In this document: positions 22,688 to 33,435 of the stretch, in pieces
Layout: the number at the start of each line of letters is the position of its first letter
Position numbering within the stretch: the first letter of the stretch is position 1
Assembly: GCA_033220425.1 (NCBI GenBank)
Contig: CM065646.1
Location: 751,501 to 815,500 of the forward strand
Origin: Lepraria neglecta
Lineage: Eukaryota > Ascomycota > Lecanoromycetes > Lecanorales > Stereocaulaceae
Length of the DNA: 64,000 nt
Reading direction: 5' to 3'
Position numbers and translations under genes: made by a program
Notes under the pieces: generated by a model
Told to the model about the DNA's origin: nothing
Seen by the model: the letters and a program-made list of their open reading frames with translations, nothing else
Databases searched by the model: none

Positions 22688-23973
22688 ATGGCAGCCCCAT
22701 TTCCATACACCTTGGATCCTTCGGCCAACAAACAACCGAAAATCTATGGCGCAATTTGCACAGTCTATGCCTTGGCCGTTGCGAGTCTAGCATTGCGCAT
22801 CAAGGCTCGAAGAATTTCCAGAGCATGTCTCGGCGCAGATGATTTCCTTCTAGTCACATCTCTGGTCTTCGCCACCGCTCAATTTATCGACATGCTCCTT
22901 CTACTCCACAGTGGGCTTGGCCAACACCTGAAGTCGTTGCCGCAGTTCGACAGAATTTTGAAGATGTTCCTGTTCAGCGATGTGACGTACTACTGTACAT
23001 TAGCATTCGCCAAGTACTCAATTCTGCTATTTTACTGGCGGATCTTCGGCCACGTGAAAGCAATTCACTGGCCTATCTACATTCTACTCGGCCTGACGAC
23101 TTGCTGGTTCATCGAAGTGGTAAGGCATCTTTGGCGCATCCACCACACTTCGACCAATCATATACTAAATTCCGAGTCAGGTTGTCATCACCATTTTCGG
23201 CTGCACGCCCGTCGCCTCATTCTGGAATTTCAGCATCAAAGGCGAACACTGCGTGGACTTTGTCAAGTTCTCTCTTCCAAATCTGGTGATCAATTTCGTC
23301 ACGGACATCCTGATTCTCGCCCTCCCGTTGCCTTTCATCTGGCGCCTTCAGCAGTCTGTAACTCAGAAGGTCCTGATATCCTTGATGTTCCTGTGTGGAG
23401 GATTGTAAGAAAATTCATCCAGGAAGTTCGCGTAGGTGGCTCTCGCTAATCACCGTCACAGCGTCTGTGTGGTTTCTCTCATTCGACTTGTCATCCTACT
23501 GCGAACGGACTTTAGCTCGATAGATGAGTCCTGGTATATATCCGATTTCGCAATGTGGTGTACTGTGGAAGCCAATTTTGCTATTATCTCTGGTAAGTAC
23601 CCTCCACTACTCTGTCGATTTTGTCTTCTCCCCTAACAGAACTCTTCCAGCCTGCCTTCCCCTTCTCCGCCCTATATTTAAAGTCTCGACCTCATACGTC
23701 TCCAATATCTACAAGAAATCCACTCACTCGCTCTCACGATCCAACAAAAGTAGCTCCGGCTTCAGCAGCAAGACACACGGCATCTCCGCAAGCAAAGACA
23801 GTGGCAGTATGGAAGAAGACGTGCTGCCGATGCACGAAACTCAGATATACAGTGGGAAGCCCGTACGTTGGCACGAAGGCCCTATCACGATAGAGAATGA
23901 AGTCTCCGTTGGGTATGAGACGCGGAGGCAGATGGAAACGAGAAGAGATGCATTGGAGAATGGAAGGTCGTGA
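22688..23973 (+). CDS. SAT4/PTH11-type rhodopsin-domain integral membrane protein
   Basis: Four exons: 22688-23119, 23181-23404, 23462-23592 and 23651-23973, with introns of 57-61 bp and phases 0, 2, 1 that all agree. The product is 369 residues. Seven hydrophobic segments are visible up to about residue 265, with the family marks G-A-D-D-F, L-F-Y-W-R-I-F, G-C-T-P-V-A-S-F-W, D-I-L-I-L-A-L-P-L-P and S-A-C-L-P-L-L-R-P. The C-terminal 90 residues are a polar Ser-rich cytoplasmic tail. Start at ATG 22688 puts the first helix at the usual place. The domain is very common in filamentous ascomycetes; some members act as surface sensors (PTH11), most have no known ligand. Looks intact. Confidence 0.9.
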
Positions 23974-24229
23974 TCGTACCAAATCATAAGGCAAGGAAAA
24001 AGGCGCATGGAGATAATGTTTTACCGCTAAACAGTCCGGTTGATTGGGTTTAAGATTGTTTGTCCATGAATTGGCGAGTGTTGACCGCCCAAATGTGCTA
24101 CACTGTGTTTAAAAGAGTATCAAGGCCACGACTTTAAGAGACGAGATTACATTTTATCGTATGAATAGATGGCATTGTAGGCCAGAAACATCAACCAGCC
24201 TGACTAATGTCATAAACTCTGGAGTCTCA

Positions 24230-24430
24230 TCGAAGGATTTACCGAGAAGCTAAGCCACGTTAGGGTATTTGAGCTGTCTGAGTGATGAGCGTCCTAGATA
24301 TTCGGCCCACTAAGAAATTCGGCCCACTAAATCTAGCAGGAGTTTCGAGTTGTCTGATTGTCGAGCATCGTAGAATTCAACTTGCGCTAAAGAATTTACG
24401 CGCCGTAAACCGTTTTGGGAATGGGAGAGT
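24230..24430. repeat. Dispersed repeat, two partial units
   Basis: Two related stretches near 24270-24350 and 24350-24430 share the form G-T-C-T-G-A-x-T-G-x-x-GAGC-x-TCxTAGA, then CTAA-GAAATT, then a C-rich block and CTAA. Similar stretches occur at 21270 and 26400. Confidence 0.45.
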
Positions 24431-24578
24431 CTGGATTGAATTGGGTTGAATTCAGAGGACGTTCGACGCTGGAAGTGCGACGCTGGAAGTGAAAGAAACC
24501 TCGAACAGGTCGACTTGGTGACTTCAACACATATAACACCAATCCATCTTGGAGACTATGATCGTTCGAGTGTCTTGC

Positions 24579-24990
24579 TAGTGGGTACTTTTTCTGTTAG
24601 CGGGTACTTTTCCCCTAGACTTCCAACAGCCAAACTCTCAAAATTCTAACAAGCATAGCGGGTACTTTTTACCAACTAGCGAGTAGTTTTTCGCTAGACC
24701 TCCAACAGCCAAAATCCCGAAATCCAAATAGGCATAGTGGGTACTTTTTGCCAGTTAGCGGGTACTTTTCTGCTCGATGTTCAACAGCTAAAACATGGAA
24801 ACTCAAACAGGTATAGTTGGTACTTTTTTGCGAGCGGGTACTTTTTCCAAAGATCTCTAACAACCAGAGCATTGAATCTCAGATAGGGATAGTAGGTACT
24901 TTCCTGCTAGCGGATACTTTTCTCCTCGATTTTGAACATGCAAAATACCGGAAATCAAAAAGGGATAGCGGAATTTCCACAGACCTTCAA
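24579..24990. repeat. Tandem array of 76-80 bp units with GGGTACTTTT motif
   Basis: Units begin TAG(T/C)(G/A/T)GGTACTTTT at 24579, 24656, 24736, 24814 and 24890, with a partial unit at 24966. Each full unit contains two GGTACTTTT copies, then a CCAACAGCCAAA-like block. Divergence between units is moderate. Confidence 0.75.
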
Positions 24991-25118
24991 CGATATTTGC
25001 CCTCTGCTCTCTAGCTAAATGATCTTCATTCCCAGAACCTCTGTTATTACCAATGCTCAAGAACCAAACGCGATTATCAGATAGGTCTATATATACAATT
25101 TGATATCTCCATAGTGCA

Positions 25119-26344
25119 TTATGCCCTAGCAACCACTGATTGATAGCTCGCGGTGAATAACAAGCTTAGAACGAGTAAATCTGAAATCAGAATGCCGCCA
25201 AAAAAGACGTAACTGACACCGTATACCTTATAGAAAGGGATCGTAATAATTAGCCCCAAGCATAGAAAGCGAACTAATGAGCCAAAGGAGATCCCTTCTT
25301 CAATTACAACGCCCCATTCGGCTCTACCGGATCCAATTGATTCTTGTATGCTTTCAATCCGTTTGGGGAATCTCATAACATCTAATCCGCCTTCTGCGTG
25401 TTGTGGATAGAGCATCATGTGGCGCAAGTGGTGAGAACCTATGGGTGGACAAGAACGAGCGGGACAGGGGCTGTATTGATATCGGTAGTTCAAAACCTCC
25501 ATGGCTGGTGGAATGTCGTGGATCTTGGTGATCTCGCTTGCAAAGAGACACCGTATAGCATTAGACTGCAACGAAAACAATCGTAAAGGTCGTAACTAAC
25601 CAACATTAGAACCAACCTCTGCTGGAGACGTTGAAGTGGAAAAAAGGGGTTTTTAATTTAACCACTGTGTGACCTCCCGACCAAATTGAGCAGGACTGTT
25701 GCAATGTGGCAATAGGCTGGGAAGGATGTCTAGCTAATGGGGGCCCCCAGGGCCCCATATATGGCCAAAACAGACAAAGAACGGCTAGGAACAGGCTTCT
25801 GGAATCGCATAGAAAGCAATCAAGCAACGGATTGCAACAAGGACCCTGGATTTCTCGGTAGGCTTCATAGATCTTTCGGTATTGAAGTGGTGCATCCCCA
25901 TCTCCACTCGTATCTATGGTCCCAGTGATATCTACTTCGAGGAAGCGATAGTTTTGAGTACCGGCTTTTACACCGACTTGAATATATACAGGTGCATCAG
26001 CCGGCCAACAAATGTCCTTGTTAGGCTTCTCAGAACTTTGCAAGCTGCGTGTCAATCTTCTGAGGTACCAACCGTAGAGCATAGACCAGGCATAGTAAGA
26101 GGCAGCAGCTGAGCTTCCACATAATGCTATTGCAGCCAGCCAGACCTGGAACCAAGGTATATCATTCCACAAGTGATTGAGCCATGGAACAACGGCAGTG
26201 GCACTTTGTTGAGCTCCTTCCACTATGGACTGCTTGGAGAGCGCTGTGACAGACTGAACCTAGTGAGGAGGCCGCCTTCTTACATGCCGTCCACCGGCTG
26301 CCAGAAACGTTGAAAGCTTTTTGCCCGTCTCTATCTTTAGACAT
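25119..26344 (-). pseudogene. Relic of an unrecognised multi-helix membrane protein
   Basis: From the ATG at 26344 comes a short hydrophilic head (S-K-D-R-D-G-Q-K-A-F-N), then, in another frame, A-L-S-K-Q-S-I-V-E-G-A-Q-Q leading into W-L-N-H-L-W-N-D-I-P-W-F and a membrane helix, then a polar domain with V-Y-I-Q-V-G-V-K-A-G-T. A second coding-like piece at 25340-25119 has W-G-V-V-I-E-E-G followed by two hydrophobic helices. Between them the sequence is broken by stops. The frame change near 26270 has no convincing intron. GGGTACTTTT and related repeats lie on both sides. I cannot name the family. Confidence 0.45.
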
Positions 26345-26384
26345 GAAACCGACTTTTGTGTTCGACTTAACATAGCTAACATCT

Positions 26385-26600
26385 TCGGGCTTTGAAGCTG
26401 TCTGCTTGTCGAGCGTCCTAGAAGTTACCCCCAGCTAAAGAAATTACCCCCGACTAACCGGTTTGGGAGAGGGGGAAACCTGGGGAAAATTTAGTTGCTT
26501 CACTCGACCGTCTCACTAGCGGGTACTTTCTCGGGGAATCCCAATGAAGGATGGTGGGTACTTTTCTTCTCGACATCCAATAGCCAAACTCTAAACAGGC
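26385..26600. repeat. Second copy of the dispersed and GGGTACTTTT repeats
   Basis: At 26390-26480 the G-C-T-G-T-C-T-G / GAGCGTCCTAGAA / CTAAAGAAATTA pattern recurs, and at 26517-26605 two GCGGGTACTTT/GTGGGTACTTTT motifs recur followed by CCAATAGCCAAACTC. Same orientation as the copies at 24.2-25.0 kb. Confidence 0.6.
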
Positions 26601-26958
26601 TAGCCTGAATTGCAGTCACAACACGCTGGCCATACAGTGATTACAAAATTCGACATATCACGCCTCTAAGCTCCCATCTCCTTTAGTATATGCTCCAGTA
26701 CGATACCATGAAAAGTTTGAACGGACTAATATAAGGGAGTCATAGAAGAAGAGCGAGTAGTAGTTATTTGCCTTTGGAGCCTATGTATCTTCGCGTTGCA
26801 TGACGCTATTCGTCACCGTCCTATATTCACGTCCTCATTCCGCTTCGACGCCCACCAAGACCGAGCAAACGGAATAACCATTTGGGAAGTTCCAACCAGG
26901 CCAGTGCTTGATTTTCAGAAGCATCGCGAGATGATCTCCCCAGGTATCGATGTATATG

Positions 26959-27648
26959 TTATAGGATACCAAAGATAGTGATGAAGATACGCGGCATTTG
27001 TATGGCATAGTCTGCAGTATGGTAGCCTAGTCTCCCCGCTATTCCGGTGCGGAACTTCTCGAAGTCCTCAGCGTCTTGAAGCCACATAACTTGTGCAGGC
27101 TCTCCAGGGTAGGCAATGTGGAAGAAGGTGCACTCGTAGTGATTGTCTGGGAAGACTACCCGTGAAACGTCGTCGGGAATAGCAAAAGTTTGCTATAGTA
27201 GTCGGTCATTGGGAGACGGAACCTGAATTTACAATATGCCGTTAGATTCGGCAGGACAAACTAAGGGCGTTAGTCTCACTTCCTCTGCTTCCTGAGCATT
27301 GCTGTTGCTAGATTTGCGACCTTGGATAGTCTGTCCGTTCCTCTGTGGGGTTGCATTCTTGGAGGACGAACCGACAGGGTCGGTAAGATCACCAGCTGAT
27401 CGCTCGTTGGGCTGGGCGATTTTAGGATTGCCTAAATCGCCGCTCGTACTTGCACTTGCGTAAGTGCACTGTGTGCTGTGTTCACGACAGACGCTGCAAG
27501 TTGGGTTGTTGCCATCGCACTGTCCATCTAAGCCACCGATCTCTACAGACTTTCAACGAGGAGAGATGCTCACCATCGCGTTGCGTATCTGGCACTGTGT
27601 ACAAGCTACCTTCGAGTATTCTCTCTTTTGCAGCTCATTTTGTAGCAT
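26959..27648 (-). CDS. Compact Zn2Cys6 binuclear-cluster protein
   Basis: Three exons: 27648-27574, 27519-27280 and 27192-26959, giving about 182 residues. The first intron (54 bp, GTGAGC donor, GACAG acceptor) splits the zinc cluster; after splicing the spacing is exactly C-x2-C-x6-C-x6-C-x2-C-x6-C, with A-C-T-Q-C-Q and C-D-G-N-N-P-T-C. The second intron (87 bp) uses acceptor CTATAG; an alternative acceptor at 27223 would leave a TAG in frame. Exon 3 encodes F-F-H-I-A-Y-P-G-E-P-A-Q-V-M-W and ends at TAA. Zn2Cys6 proteins bind DNA as fungal transcription regulators; this one lacks the usual long middle-homology region, so it is either a short form or cut at the 3' side. Moderate confidence in exon 3. 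Confidence 0.6.
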
Positions 27649-28450
27649 ATTGGCGTGTTCTGATGTCTGTTCGAGCTTAGAAGGTGCCAACTTGAGTACT
27701 GAGATGGGGAGAAGTGCAAGTCTGCAGCGAAGAAAGTTGTTATCAGGCGGTGTTATTCTATTAGCAAGGGGCAGAGGCAAAAGGTGTTAATATCGCTACA
27801 CAGCTCAAAGTTCCTAACATGGTTTAGCTTGCAAGAAAGATTCAGGCTCTCCGGACAAACGGCGCTCAACAGTTGGAGAGCTTGGGACCTCAGTCAGGCA
27901 AAGCGCGGCCGCCAACTATGTCGCCACTATTGTAGAGGGGTTCGAGTAACGAGACCTATAGTGCTTGCAATTCCTCCTCAACGTCGAACATCTCAAGAAG
28001 GTGCTGGAATGAGACGTACTGTTGATGGGGTTGGCTCTCAGGACCATATAGATGACGAAGTGCAAAGGATGATTTCCCCTCGGAAAGCCCCATAGTACCG
28101 TTGAGATCCATAAGCCAGCGGCTTAATCATAATCTAAGGGGCTGCACGCCTTAGGCTTCGAAGGAAGATGAGAGATGAAAGCTCTTCGCCTAAGTAGTCA
28201 AACACTAACATCTTCTTTAGAGGGTCATCTTGATAACACCAATTTTCTGTAAGTATGTCAGCGAACATTCTCCTGGGTATCTGAAAACAGCGGGCTAAGA
28301 CACCATACTATGTATGAGTCAGCCGTGAAGGCCGAAGTACTAGTCGAAATGTTGGAAGACGCCACTACTCAAGGCTGTTTATAGTACAGACGGTGTGGTT
28401 TAAAAGGCAAACTACGCTAACTACGAGATGTCAAAACCAGTAGTACAGTG
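27649..28450. other. Spacer with coding-like patch
   Basis: About 800 bp. On the minus strand near 28090-27960 the sequence reads well (A-L-R-H-L-Y-G-P-E-S, F-D-V-E-E-E-L) for about 45 codons and then meets stops. It may be a remnant of a larger gene. Nothing else is supported. Confidence 0.25.
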
Positions 28451-28651
28451 TTGGTTTAAACGGTTTACCCTGGAGGTTTCCCGGAAATTTCGACCCCTAA
28501 GAATTAGCTTCAGGGAAAACTCCGGGGGGGCTATTATTATAGTAGTACAGTACAGCGCCAGCCTCAAGCCCTGGTACTAAACCTATCTAACTAATACGCT
28601 AACCTAATTAAAAAAATTGCTAACTCTAATAGTGTAAACGGTTTAAACCAT
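28451..28651. mobile_element. Candidate 200-bp MITE with 18-bp terminal inverted repeats
   Basis: Left end TTGGTTTAAACGGTTTAC and right end GTAAACGGTTTAAACCAT are inverted copies with about one mismatch. The interior is AT-rich with a short G/C-rich patch and no coding potential. A similar TTTAAAAGGC/GCCTTTAAA pair lies just outside at 28397 and 28658, so the true ends might be wider. Superfamily not assigned. Confidence 0.45.
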
Positions 28652-29175
28652 TACCAAGCCTTTAAATGGTTGGTGCACCATCAACAGCCTTGCCACTAGT
28701 GAAGTTCGATCCATTTGCCTCCCCCACTCCGTCTCAACACCTCTCTAAGGCTTATATCATCAGACTTGATTCATTCGTCTTGATAACACCAAGTACTCCA
28801 CCCAGTTGTAAGGATCGCACCAATATCAACGGCAAGTGATGTGGTGTGAATGAACTCCTGGCCAAATACTTCCATTTAAACTGTTTGCCTTTTCGGGTCT
28901 TATTCACCATTTCATATACCGTGTTGACTTTGACCGTCCTCCTCGTACACTCACTCACCCGGATACTTCACACAACCCTACGAATACTGCTAGCTTCTTT
29001 GACCTATAAGTCCAGTATTAGCTACTACAATCATTGCTAAGCTTCATTATACCTCAACATTATCTCACAATTTTTCTCAGACTGTATGGATACTCCAGAA
29101 GCTCGTGAGAATCCCTATAAGGTCATTACAGAGAATTTCAAGAAGGCCGTTGCAAAAACGGAAGAACGATAGTGA
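28652..29175. other. Spacer and leader of BTB gene 1
   Basis: About 520 bp. At 29086 an in-frame ATG opens 28 codons (M-D-T-P-E-A-R-E-N-P) that end at adjacent TAG and TGA just before the preferred BTB start, so it acts as an upstream frame or is a lost N-terminus. Confidence 0.4.
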
Positions 29176-30201
29176 ATGGACAAAGCCACTCAGAAAGAGG
29201 ATCTTAAGCACAAAGAATCAAAGACAGACTTGGGAAAAGAGGTGCAGATGACGAAACCGGACCATCCGTAAGCTCTGTTCTGTGCTCTATATTCTGTTCA
29301 ACATTGGCTAATAGCGCAAAGTTTCCTCTACGACTCCCTCGTAACCGTGCTCGTAGGCCCCGAGAAAAAAGAATTCTCCATCCACAAAGGCCTCATCTGC
29401 GCACAATCCGACTTCTTCAAAGCCGCAACTATGGGTAACTTCAAAGAATCAAACGGAATCGTGCCACTTCCAGACCAAGACATCTCAGCTTTCCAATACT
29501 TCGTCCACTGGCTCTACCGCGGAACACTTCGAGACTATTTCCATCCAACCGCTAACAAAACTACCATGAAAGAGCTCAGAGAAGCAGCTCGAACGGCAGC
29601 CAACTATTCCCGAACAACGAAGAAGAAGAAATCCATGCATTCGCTTCCCCTCGACAGCCCCTCTCTCCAAGCCTTTAGCCTCGCAAACTACCGCGATGCG
29701 CCCTTCTCACCCCTCATCAATCTTTACATCCTCGCCGACTTCCTTCAAGTCCCCCGTCTTAAAGACTCAATAATCTCCCTCCTAATCGAGGTCTACGACT
29801 ACTACATCCCAACCAACCACGAGGACCCCAAAGGCATAACCCTCCTCTTCTGGTGCCACAACCCCGCTACCCGCCCCTCAGATCTCGAATCCCCAGTCGT
29901 CGGCATCAACACCGCTTGGGCCGCTCTCCCTAGCCACTCACCACTTCGCAAGCTCCTTGTGCTCATTTCCTGCAACAATGTTGTGGAACTTGAGGATGTG
30001 CCGGAGTATGAGGAGTTGTGTCCGGCGTTTTTGCTGGCGCTGGCGCATAAGTATGCGAGTAAGTGGTATCATGAGAAGGGGAGTACGGATTGGAGTGGGA
30101 GTGGGAAGGTTTGTAAGTTTCATGAGCATGGGTATGAGGGTGGGTGTAGGATGCCGGGGGTGGAGGTTGCGGAGGAGGATAGAACGAAGCTGGGGTGGTA
30201 G
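29176..30201 (+). CDS. BTB/POZ-domain protein (paralogue 1)
   Basis: Two exons, 29176-29267 and 29322-30201; the 54-bp intron has a GTAAGC donor and phase 2 that agrees. The product is 323 residues. After a 30-residue polar head comes the BTB/POZ core: D-S-L-V-T-V-L-V-G, F-S-I-H-K-G-L-I-C, S-D-F-F-K-A-A, F-Q-Y-F-V-H-W-L-Y, and later L-Y-I-L-A-D-F-L-Q-V-P-R-L-K-D. The C-terminal part ends with a Cys/His-rich segment (C-K-F-H-E-H-G). BTB domains mediate dimerisation and Cul3 adaptor binding; fungal members of this lineage-expanded group have no known target. The intron sits at exactly the same codon as in the paralogue at 47.9-48.9 kb. Composition of the coding strand flips from C-rich to G-rich near 29975. 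Confidence 0.88.
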
Positions 30202-31238
30202 AGGATTGGCGCAGGATTGAGCAGGTGATGGACCAGGATGCTGTTTTGAAAGAGATGGCATGGCCAGGAGAGAGCACAATCAAGAGGGTCAATGGCCACA
30301 ATACTGTCCACATCCACGTGTCAGTCAAGACGTACGAGGCAAACGAGCAGAGACCAAAGAGCAAGCATGAATTGCAAGTCAGGCAGTTGCTACGAAGCAG
30401 GCGGATATCCAAGATTAGCAGACATTACGAGAGACTGTTTAATAGCCAATCCTCACGGGCACTTGGTCGCAATTAAAACAGTCAGACAATAGGTACGGCA
30501 TAGATAGCTAATGATCACAACAGTGACAAAATTTACTTTACCTTCTATCGACACAGTGTTATCCCTGATCCCTGTGATCCCGCAGCCTTGCCCACCACAC
30601 CCACCCTCAGCCGAATGCACTTCCTCCCCGATTGGCCCCCACATTCCCAAGAAGCTTTTCATCACTAATCCTACTCCTGCAGCCTTATACCCTTATCGAT
30701 AGCCCATCAGGCGCCTCATCTGCAGTGAGACGGCTAGTGAGTTGTTCTTCTCAGCCGCACGCACCTCCTCCGGGATCGGCCCCCACATTATTTATCCTAA
30801 GACAGCCAAGAAAGCTTGTTTTATCGTTATCGATCCCACTCCTGCAGCCTTGGGCTGTTAGCCTGCCAATCAGGCGTACTACACGCGAACGGGAGATTCC
30901 AATGTTCTGTGGAGGGCTTGCACACGGTCCATGTATCTACGACACGGGAATCTTTTTGAAATAATGCTATGTGCCAGTTGCATCAAGGATGTTTTTAACC
31001 TTTTACCAACATAAACGGTAGGATGTGCTAGTAACGCTGAAAGCAATACAAAAGCCTCGTCCTCCCTCTATATGGAAACATGATGGGGTGTAACGCAATC
31101 ATAAGTGATGCCGCTAAGAGTGAAAGCTCTACCAATATCCAAACACCTTCGCTGGGGGTATACGATCCAAAATGAAGACAAAGAAAAATCATGAGAAGGA
31201 CCCGCACACATTATTACTCCAACTCGAAGCTAAGCCAA
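30202..31238. other. Convergent spacer with a 140-bp tandem duplication
   Basis: About 1 kb. Segments at about 30605-30718 and 30752-30885 are diverged copies (CAGCCG-x-A-x-GCAC, then GGCCCCCACATT, then CACTCCTGCAGCCTT, then AATCAGGCG). No gene is supported. Confidence 0.45.
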
Positions 31239-33199
31239 TCACTGCTTGATAGCCACACCCCACGCCAACATCTGTGCGCAATTATCCCTCTCCGTCTGGT
31301 CGACGAGTTGCATGACCGAGGTAGAATACTGGCCATTACGGTCCGGGGAGTTAATGAGTAACTGATTACCGCCATTCGGGGAGGTATCGCCCCAATCGCG
31401 CCATACTGGAGCCCCAGCAGTAGCCATGTTGTTTGGATTGAACGTCCTAATGAACGAGATCCAATAGTCCTGCATAAGCGGGACAATGGGTTTGTTCAAT
31501 GCCTGGTAACTTGCCGGATTCTTTCCCGCCCAGATAGCGCTCTGCTCCGCTACGTGAGGTATACCAAAACCGGCGTCGATATCATGCGGGTCGCTGACGT
31601 TGTAGCGGTAGTTCCAGTTGCCTGAGTTAGTATTTTTGGACTTGTAAAACGCGGTGAAGTTGTTCATGAAGTATCCGGGACAGATATAGCGTTGGTGGCC
31701 ATACGCATCGGAGGTCGAACGCCAGTATTTTCCTGCGTTGCGAATATCAGGGTAGTTCTGGGGCTCCGGGGGGTAGAGGGTTTGAATGATGTCGAGTTGG
31801 GTTTGATTGAGTTCCGGAAATTGCGCTTGGAGGAAGTCATTGCTCTGGTCGACGGTATTGGTCTGGCTTTTGGGAACGAAGACCGTTCCCTCGTTGCTCA
31901 CATCTCCCCAGATTGCGGGGAGCTTGAGGTAACGACCCGTATTGAAGAGATCGAGCGTGTAGTGGGGGATGAAGTCAAGGTCGAGGGTCGGGTTGTAGGC
32001 GAAGAGGGGGTCGGCTGTCGTGTCGGGGAAGCGGGTGATGATATTCTGTTGTTGCAGGATTGTTGTGTTTAGGCTGCGCAGGCAGGAAAGGGTATCATTG
32101 CTGCCAGTATCGGCAGCGGCGCATTTGGTACGCTGGATGAGGGCATCATATTGGTATTGCGACTCGTCGACCGTGCGTAGCGCAGCGAAGGACTGCGACT
32201 CGGCGGCTGAGGCGTGGAAGAGGTCGTCTTGGCGGCCGCCGTAGGCTGTAAGTTGAAGAGCAACGCTTGCACCACCAGCGGAGGGCCCGCCGATCACCAC
32301 ATGTCCTGGGTCTCCACCAAACTTGTCGATATTGTCTTGCACCCATTGTAATGCCATCCGTTGATCCTTCAGGCCGTTGTTCAGGCTGCCATTCGTTTGG
32401 ACCTCCGCGCCGGCCAAGAATCCGTAGACGCTAACGCGATAGTTGACTGAAACAACGATGATGTTGCCACCGGAGGCTTGCACCAGGGCGGTCCCATTTT
32501 GTGTGGGATAAGCCGTATTAAAGCCGCCACCTTGGATGTAGAAGTAGACTGGAAGCTTCGAGGCGGAGGTGACATTGCTGGGAGCGTAGATGTCGAGGTT
32601 CAGGCAATCTTCGCCCTCAGCGCCGGAGAAGATAGGCTTCTCATTAACTGACTGACGCGTACCTAAGCAATTATGACGGCGCTGTACACATCGTTAGCAA
32701 AGAGCAGCAGACAGAGGGGGAAAGATGGACATACCCGTGTTGCCATTTGCAGAGTATTATTTGCAGTGATATTCTGAGGTGCTGCGAATCTCAGATCCCC
32801 CAGCGGTGGTTGTGCATACCGGATGCCTAGCCATTGACTGATGCCATTAGGGTAGCTGTCGCCTTGATATTTGGTGTACCCTAGGTCGACGACCGGACCT
32901 AGGAGTTGCGCTGGTTGATTTGAACCCGTGGGTTGGGGTGAGCCGGGTTCGTTGGATAGGAGAGAGGGCGTCCTACCAACTGTCAGGCCGATACTGAGAC
33001 CGAGTACCAGACCCAGGAGTAGCATTGTGATAGTTGTGATGATCCAGAATTTCCTCGATGCCAGGATCCTCCTCCATCGTGGGCCTTTATCGCTATTTGT
33101 ATGTGTAACATTGACGCCTTCTTTGTGAGACTCAATGAGAGATGAATTGCTTTGTGAGGAGCTTTGCCCTCTTTCGTTGTGCCATTGGTCTGACGGCAT
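31239..33199 (-). CDS. Membrane-anchored type-B carboxylesterase
   Basis: Two exons, 33199-32735 and 32681-31239, 53-bp intron with GTATGT donor and phase 0; the product is about 635 residues. Residues 1-50 are a Ser-rich cytoplasmic head and 51-73 a single membrane helix, giving a type II anchor. The alpha/beta-hydrolase part has the oxyanion G-G-G-F near 206, E-D-C-L-N-L near 179, nucleophile elbow G-G-P-S-A-G-G (Ser about 289), S-N-E-G-T-V-F with the acidic residue, and G-I-P-H-V with the His, so the triad is complete. Members hydrolyse carboxylic esters; substrate unknown. Start at the first ATG (33199). A 5-bp AAAAG microsatellite lies about 210 bp upstream. Confidence 0.9.
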
Positions 33200-33408
33200 T
33201 GTCCTTGTGACAAACACACTCGTGTCAGAAGACCGGTGAGTGTTATGAATAAGTTATTGACATTTCGATTAGTTGTGCAGTAGGTCCGGACGTAAGATGA
33301 GTCCTGAATAATAGCGCAAGTGGTTATAGAGGCCAAAGGGTGATTGAACCGCGGAACATAAAGACGAATGTGGAGTTCATGTACTCTTTATGATGTAGTC
33401 AGACTGAA

Positions 33409-33435
33409 CAAAAGAAAAGAAAAGAAAAGAAAAGA
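33409..33435. repeat. AAAAG microsatellite
   Basis: Five to six copies of AAAAG in the upstream region of the carboxylesterase gene. The rest of 33200-34068 shows no gene. Confidence 0.8.

Noticed and set aside
24579-24990. CRISPR-like array
   Set aside because: Repeats are long, diverged and without unique spacers, and the genome is eukaryotic.
28846-29040. 64-codon hydrophobic frame before BTB gene 1
   Set aside because: Low-complexity Leu/Thr/Ser frame in AT-rich DNA, no start context and no homology idea.
31692-32072. Plus-strand frame inside the carboxylesterase
   Set aside because: Antisense shadow of a gene with a complete catalytic triad.
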